Below are positions 58,996 to 64,000 of a stretch of DNA of 64,000 nucleotides, piece by piece (within the stretch, counting starts at the first letter, position 1; every line of letters starts with the position of its first letter). The translations under genes and the position numbers were made by a program. Source of the DNA: Algoriphagus vanfongensis DSM 17529 (GTDB taxonomy: Bacteria; Bacteroidota; Bacteroidia; Cytophagales; Cyclobacteriaceae); assembly GCF_000429465.1 (NCBI RefSeq), contig NZ_AUBX01000015.1, positions 406,957 to 470,956 on the forward strand, written 5' to 3'. A model generated the notes under the pieces. It ran no database searches and was not told where the DNA came from. It saw only the letters and a program-made list of their open reading frames with translations.

Positions 58996-61900
58996 ATGGA
59001 CCAGTTATCCTGTTGTCAACAAATCTCCAAACTGCCTGTAGGTGGATTTTTATGGGGAAAGAGAAAAATTGATTTTTGGAAGAGTGGATTTTTTGCATGG
59101 GTTTTCTTAATGTCCATGTTTGCATTTTCTCAGCAGTCTTATTCACAAGGGCTAGGGGATCCTATCTTCATCGAGGATTTCGGATCCGTAGGTGATGGGA
59201 GTGCCTACCATTCCTATGACGACCAGCGTGTCGGTACCGGTGGTCGTCCTGTTTACTTCAAGGACAATGGCCTACCATACATCAATTCAATAGATTTTTT
59301 CACTCCATTTAGATGGAGTTCAGGAGATCCATATCGGGATAATAGAATCGGAATAGGCCCAACAATTGCTTCAGGGGTATCCTACAATGGTACTATGCCT
59401 TCAAGTGTCTCAAATGGAAATTGGGGACCTGTATTTAAAAATGGTACAAACAATACAAACAGTTTAGATGGTGTAGGAGGATACTCCTTAATTAATGATT
59501 CTAGAGGTTATTATCAGTCCTACTTAGGCTCTGCCCCCGACCATTCTACAGGGGATTTTACAGGATATATGTTAGTGGTAGATGCTCACTCATCTACCAC
59601 GTTGTATTTTGATAGGGTTATTGATGATTTATGCGCGGGAACAAAATTTAGATTTTCTGTATGGATCAAAGATCTCAACAATCAAGGATCTGCAAAACCT
59701 CAAGTAAAATTTAAAATTTATAATGCTGATACCTACGTCAGTGCCACTTCTAGTGTGGGATTGATCGGGAGTAAATCCACTTCAGGAAATGATGTAACTC
59801 CTGCAAATACTTGGAAGCAATTATTTTTTGATTTTGAAATGCCTGCAGGAGTTAGTAGTGTAAGGCTACAGATTGAAAACATAGTAGGTACGCAATATGG
59901 TAATGACCTGGCTATTGATGATATTAGTTTTGCTCCTATTGGACCAGAGGTTCTGCTTTCAGGAGATGCTGCTGTTTGTCCAGGATCAGATCCAGGTCTA
60001 TATGCTACAATTACTGAGTCAAACTCTGACTATCGCTATCCAGGGCCACTTACTTATTTTCAGCTTCAGTATAGATTGCCTGGTACAAGCAATTGGTCAA
60101 ACATTGGAGATGTAGAGTCAATCGCCAGTACTAGTACAGACGATGTAGTTTTTCCAAACCCATACTCTGATATAAATGTAGTTTTAGATAATACCAAAAG
60201 TTATGAATTCAGAGTTTTGGTTGCAGGGGATGAAGCAACACTGGACAGTCCGTATTGTAGATCTGTTTCCGAAAAGTTAGTCAGTATTTATGAGCACAAA
60301 GTCGAGCTTACAGCGAGTCCAAATGAAGTATGTGCGGGGTCGGACGCTGTAATTACCTCTTCCTTGACTCAAACTCTTCAAGGTGCTTCTTATGTCTACA
60401 CATGGGAGAAACTAGATGGGACAACTTGGTCAGTCGTAACTGATAGTGATAATGACGATACTCAGTTAACCTTGACCAATCTTCAATCGAGTAGTCAGTT
60501 TAGACTAACAGTAGCCGTCAATGGAGATGAGTGTGACTTTGCTAATACGACTACAACCATTGATGTTTTTGTTGCTCAAAATGCAAATGCAGGACCGGAC
60601 CAAAATCAATGTGGAAATGGGACCTTTACCTTAGCAGGCAATGAGCCCGGTGCTGGAGAGTCAGGAACGTGGACTTTCGTTGGAGATGCACATGGTGCCT
60701 TCATTTCAGATGTTAATTTATTCAATACTTCTGTTTCTGGAGTACCAGTAGGACAAAGTGTCACTTTGAGATGGACGTTGAGTTCCACAGAAGTTTCAGG
60801 TTGTATTTCCACGCCAGATGACATTGTGTTGACTAACAACGCCATCCCGGCTGCGCCAATAGGTACTACTTATACAGTCAAGAGAAATACAGGTAGCTAT
60901 GATTTCTTAGCAACACTCTCAAATCCATCCAATACACTAAGATGGTATGATAATGCAACTGGAGGAACTCCATTGGCATCTACACCTTCTAATAATAGCA
61001 GTGTTCTAGGGTCCTTTAATAAATACGTAAGTGAGGTCAATGCAGCAGGTTGTGAAAGCCCAAGGGTCAAAGCCACTATCAATGTTGAATCTGATCCTGA
61101 TTTTCCAGAGTGTACCCCCGAAGAATTCAATTGTACCACCAATAATTTGAACTTCCCTGCAGTATATCTTAGTGATGTTAATGGAACTCCAATTACGAAC
61201 AAATCATGTACAATAGGCTCAAGTCAAGAGGTATATATTGCAGTTAATATCCAGCAGAATTCAAATACAACTCGATATTATGCGAGACTTTTTGCTTCAC
61301 TATATATAGGAGATAATCCTGTTCCAATTTCAATTAATACTTCCCTTGGAAATATCAACTCCGGAAGTCAGGTAATCACTCGCGTATTGACTGATTCATT
61401 TAATTGGGAGTGTGGTGATGCTTTGGAATTAAAGAATATTTTGGTTGTCTGGAAGACTAATCCAAACCAAATTCCTGATGAATGTGATGATTACAATCCG
61501 GCTCAGTCAGAGTGTGCGCCAAGTATTTTTGTGACAGTTCCTCTTTCAATTGATTTTAATTACGAGGCTTGCACTATTGGAGGAAGCACCACGGTCAATT
61601 TTACTTCTGTTTCTAATGGGGGCTTTACACCATATACTTATGAGTGGGATTTTGATAATAATGGAACTGTAGATTCTACAGATCCAAATCCTTCCCATGT
61701 ATACACGTCAGGGTCTAGTGCAAATGTTAAGTTGACACTTAAAGATTCTGATTCACCAGTTACCACAATATCTACGACAAAAACAGTCAATTTCCCGAGT
61801 GATATCACACCGACTTTGACGATTGTCAATCCAACTTGTTCGAATGATAAAGGCTCTTTTTCATTTGTTAGGAAACAGGGAGTTCAATATTCATTGGCAT

Positions 61901-64000
61901 CAGATTTTAGCGTGCTGATTGATGGTAGTACAGTCTTAAATCTTCCAGCTGGATCTAGTGGTACACTATATGTGAGGTCAAGTGTAAGTTGTACTACATC
62001 TGTACCTTACACAATAGGTGATCAGCCTTTGCCACCTGCTGTTCCTGTTATTTCTGTAGTGGATCCGACTTGTAGTGATCCTTCTGGTTCTGCTTCAATT
62101 GTGAGCCCCGTTGCTGGAGTTGAATATTCTCTTTCAAACTCATTTGCAGTTACCAATACAGTTTTCGGTAATCTGTCTCCAGGAAACTATACGATTTTTG
62201 CGAGAACAATTGGCACTACGTGTGTTAGTTCTGAATCATTTGTCATTGATACGCCTCCTACAAATGCTCCAGCACCTGTGGCTGGACCTACACTTACAGT
62301 TTGCGAGGGGTCTGATGAGGTAGAATATAGTATTTCTCCTTCTCAGGGTTATACGCTTATTTATTATGAGTCTAACGATCCTTCTGCTGCGCCGCTATCG
62401 GGTGTGCCTACTGTAAATCCTGAGACTAGCGGCATAGGGACTTTTTCAGTTTGGGTCAGTCAAGTTAAGGACGGACAATGCGAGAGTGAGCGTGTTAATG
62501 TTTCTGTAGAAGTGGTTAATTGTGGGGTATCTATTTCGAAAATTGGAGAATTCAAAGGGAATGGGGAATGTACTGAAGTTGGAGATCCTATTGAATATAC
62601 CTTTACGGTGACGAACACTGGAGTAGTTAAACTTACTAATGTGACTGTTTCAGAGTTGAGTTTTTCTGGTACCAATGGAGTACCTTCTATAGCTTTTGTT
62701 TCTTCTTCAGCGAATAGTCCACAGGGTACATTAGAACCTGGAGAAGTTGCAATTTATAAGGCTACTTATCTGGTTTCTCAAGAAGATATTGAAGTCGGTA
62801 AGGTAGAGAATCAAGCACAGGTAAATGCTGATGCAGGAACCTTAAATCTTGAGAGTATTTCCGGTTCCGGTTTTGATTTTGGAGAATGGAATTTAATTGT
62901 TCGCAATAATGTAACTAACTCTTCGGAAGTTGAAGGTTCAGCCTTAATTGGTGGTAATCTATCTGGAACTTCAAATTATTCCATTTCTTCGGTAACAGCA
63001 TCAAATGGTGCTGGTTTAATGGTTGGAGGAAATGTATTAAGTGGAAGTATACAGATCAACCAAGGAGGAGATTTTTATCTTGGAGGGTCCGTTTCTGGTA
63101 CAATTAATATGAATGGAGGAACTCAGTTTTCTACAACTGAAATTCCTTCTCTAATTGGGACTGCTTTTGCTCAAGCCAATGCGTTGTCTTCTTATCTGGC
63201 TGCTCTAACAACAACTGGTACCATTGATGGTGGAGGGAATATGAGCTCGGCCACTACAACCAATGTAAATGGTGAGGAGGTAGCAGTTTACGCGTTGACT
63301 CAAGCCGCATTTAGTGGGGGACAGTTGAATCTCAATTTTGGATCTGCGGATGTTGTTATTATAAATTTTGATGCGTCTGGAAATGGAGGCGTTGCTTCAT
63401 TGAATGCTCCGCCTAACCTCATCGGAGGTTTTACTAGTGGACAAAGAAAAATCATTTGGAATTTTATCAATACGACTCAGGTGAATGTAAATAATTCATT
63501 TGAGGGCATGCTATTAGCTCCAAACGCAAATTTAAATCATACAGGAGGTCAGATCAATGGAAATGTTATCGTGGATAATATTTCTAACATGGCAGCTGAG
63601 ATTCATGATTATATTTTTAATGCTGGTCTGACAAATGTTGGACAAACAGGGCAATCAGGTAAGACTGTAGTCGAGTTGTGCCAGACGCCTTCTTTAATGA
63701 TTACTAAGACAGTAGATCCGACGAACATCAGTTCTCCTTCGACCTTGACTTATACGATCAGTGTAACCAACGAAGGCAACGTAAGCTTGACCGGTGTTGT
63801 GGTCACCGATCCATTCACAGACGGGGTGACTCCGCTGGTATTGGATAGCGGAGACACGGACAACGACGGCGAGTTGGATCTGGATGAGACCTGGGTTTAC
63901 TATGCGAGCTATGAAGCGGACCAGGATGACGTGGATGCGGGAGATGACATTGTGAACACCGCGTATGTGAACAGCAACGAGACGGAAGAGGAAGAGGCGA
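58996..64000 (+). CDS. Giant modular surface protein, partial
   Basis: The frame is open from ATG 58996 to the right edge (1668 codons, no stop), so the C-terminus is missing. A long signal (to about residue 50, GFFAWVFLMSMFAFSQQSYSQ) leads into a jelly-roll-like N-domain (to about 315, ending NDLAIDDISFAPIGPEV), then Ig-like repeats with cysteine pairs (AVCPGSDPGLY, EVCAGSDAVITS). A PKD domain is at about 854-935 (YEWDFDNNGTVDSTDPNPSHVYTSG), a DUF11-type repeat at about 1176-1279, and a choice-of-anchor-A-like domain at about 1295-1552 (SALIGGNLSGTSNYS, GLMVGGNV, GMLLAPNANLNHTGGQINGNVIV). From about 1567 a DUF7507/DUF11-type repeat follows (LTYTISVTNEGNVSLTGVVVTDPF). Such proteins are adhesins or biofilm matrix proteins, often secreted by T9SS; the sorting tail is out of view. 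Confidence 0.85.
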   Translation, partial: MDQLSCCQQISKLPVGGFLWGKRKIDFWKSGFFAWVFLMSMFAFSQQSYSQGLGDPIFIEDFGSVGDGSAYHSYDDQRVGTGGRPVYFKDNGLPYINSIDFFTPFRWSSGDPYRDNRIGIGPTIASGVSYNGTMPSSVSNGNWGPVFKNGTNNTNSLDGVGGYSLINDSRGYYQSYLGSAPDHSTGDFTGYMLVVDAHSSTTLYFDRVIDDLCAGTKFRFSVWIKDLNNQGSAKPQVKFKIYNADTYVSATSSVGLIGSKSTSGNDVTPANTWKQLFFDFEMPAGVSSVRLQIENIVGTQYGNDLAIDDISFAPIGPEVLLSGDAAVCPGSDPGLYATITESNSDYRYPGPLTYFQLQYRLPGTSNWSNIGDVESIASTSTDDVVFPNPYSDINVVLDNTKSYEFRVLVAGDEATLDSPYCRSVSEKLVSIYEHKVELTASPNEVCAGSDAVITSSLTQTLQGASYVYTWEKLDGTTWSVVTDSDNDDTQLTLTNLQSSSQFRLTVAVNGDECDFANTTTTIDVFVAQNANAGPDQNQCGNGTFTLAGNEPGAGESGTWTFVGDAHGAFISDVNLFNTSVSGVPVGQSVTLRWTLSSTEVSGCISTPDDIVLTNNAIPAAPIGTTYTVKRNTGSYDFLATLSNPSNTLRWYDNATGGTPLASTPSNNSSVLGSFNKYVSEVNAAGCESPRVKATINVESDPDFPECTPEEFNCTTNNLNFPAVYLSDVNGTPITNKSCTIGSSQEVYIAVNIQQNSNTTRYYARLFASLYIGDNPVPISINTSLGNINSGSQVITRVLTDSFNWECGDALELKNILVVWKTNPNQIPDECDDYNPAQSECAPSIFVTVPLSIDFNYEACTIGGSTTVNFTSVSNGGFTPYTYEWDFDNNGTVDSTDPNPSHVYTSGSSANVKLTLKDSDSPVTTISTTKTVNFPSDITPTLTIVNPTCSNDKGSFSFVRKQGVQYSLASDFSVLIDGSTVLNLPAGSSGTLYVRSSVSCTTSVPYTIGDQPLPPAVPVISVVDPTCSDPSGSASIVSPVAGVEYSLSNSFAVTNTVFGNLSPGNYTIFARTIGTTCVSSESFVIDTPPTNAPAPVAGPTLTVCEGSDEVEYSISPSQGYTLIYYESNDPSAAPLSGVPTVNPETSGIGTFSVWVSQVKDGQCESERVNVSVEVVNCGVSISKIGEFKGNGECTEVGDPIEYTFTVTNTGVVKLTNVTVSELSFSGTNGVPSIAFVSSSANSPQGTLEPGEVAIYKATYLVSQEDIEVGKVENQAQVNADAGTLNLESISGSGFDFGEWNLIVRNNVTNSSEVEGSALIGGNLSGTSNYSISSVTASNGAGLMVGGNVLSGSIQINQGGDFYLGGSVSGTINMNGGTQFSTTEIPSLIGTAFAQANALSSYLAALTTTGTIDGGGNMSSATTTNVNGEEVAVYALTQAAFSGGQLNLNFGSADVVIINFDASGNGGVASLNAPPNLIGGFTSGQRKIIWNFINTTQVNVNNSFEGMLLAPNANLNHTGGQINGNVIVDNISNMAAEIHDYIFNAGLTNVGQTGQSGKTVVELCQTPSLMITKTVDPTNISSPSTLTYTISVTNEGNVSLTGVVVTDPFTDGVTPLVLDSGDTDNDGELDLDETWVYYASYEADQDDVDAGDDIVNTAYVNSNETEEEEA

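Overview
The window is a chromosomal segment from a Bacteroidota bacterium, most likely Cytophagales of the Cyclobacteriaceae (Algoriphagus/Echinicola-like). The evidence is a SusC/SusD pair, a second TonB-dependent receptor paired with a lipoprotein, many 'CDDDD'-type surface lipoproteins, lineage-typical families (DUF6702, DUF3127, DUF6427-like, DUF5117-type metalloprotease, Wzi, membrane MutS-like ATPase) and several TAnnTTTG -7 promoter boxes. The genus is inference. I saw no rRNA, tRNA, IS element or CRISPR array.

Layout. 1-1950: the edge of what looks like an extracellular contractile injection system (eCIS) locus, with a partial Pvc16/DUF4255 protein and an unknown helical-repeat protein upstream. 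2024-10850: a polytopic membrane protein, rbfA, a LolC/E-type permease, a translationally coupled pair (1174-aa membrane protein with sensor-like regions plus periplasmic TPR protein), and small membrane proteins. 11071-16209: ABC exporter, two methyltransferases, tandem UspA protein, 2H phosphoesterase. 16701-21344: SusC/SusD. 21418-29308: DUF6702, HupE/UreJ-like protein, M1 peptidase, outer-membrane protein, M20 hydrolase, a 58-aa Cys-tailed protein, RluE-like pseudouridine synthase, MoxR ATPase. 29499-33992: beta-helix-like lipoprotein plus TonB receptor. 34060-38662: cupin, wecB, lipoprotein, Wzi, SlyD (capsule-related). 38920-47471: transglutaminase-like protein, rlmH, tricorn-like S41 protease, YcxB-like protein, Fur-family regulator, large zinc metalloprotease. 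47866-50494: MscS channel, iodotyrosine-deiodinase-like nitroreductase, lipoprotein and a small basic protein. 50589-54283: membrane MutS-like ATPase, purK-purE, a small membrane protein. 54273-58582: acidic hypothetical, DUF3127 protein, ECF sigma factor with an overlapping small ORF, alpha/beta hydrolase and aldehyde dehydrogenase. 58996-end: the first 1668 codons of a giant modular surface protein whose repeat array begins at the right edge.

Functionally the segment is dominated by envelope traffic: outer-membrane import (SusCD, TonB receptor), lipoprotein and lipid export (ABC exporter, LolC/E-type permease), polysaccharide surface (WecB, Wzi), secreted or periplasmic peptidases (M1, S41, zinc metalloprotease) and a giant adhesin-like protein, interleaved with housekeeping genes (rbfA, rlmH, purKE, rluE-like, slyD). 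Well-formed intrinsic terminators delimit most transcription units. The most interesting leads are the eCIS edge, the coupled membrane-sensor/TPR pair, the deiodinase homologue, several small proteins with conserved-looking Cys or membrane segments, and clustered short repeats in intergenic regions (39770-39843, 47543-47581, 29371-29402).
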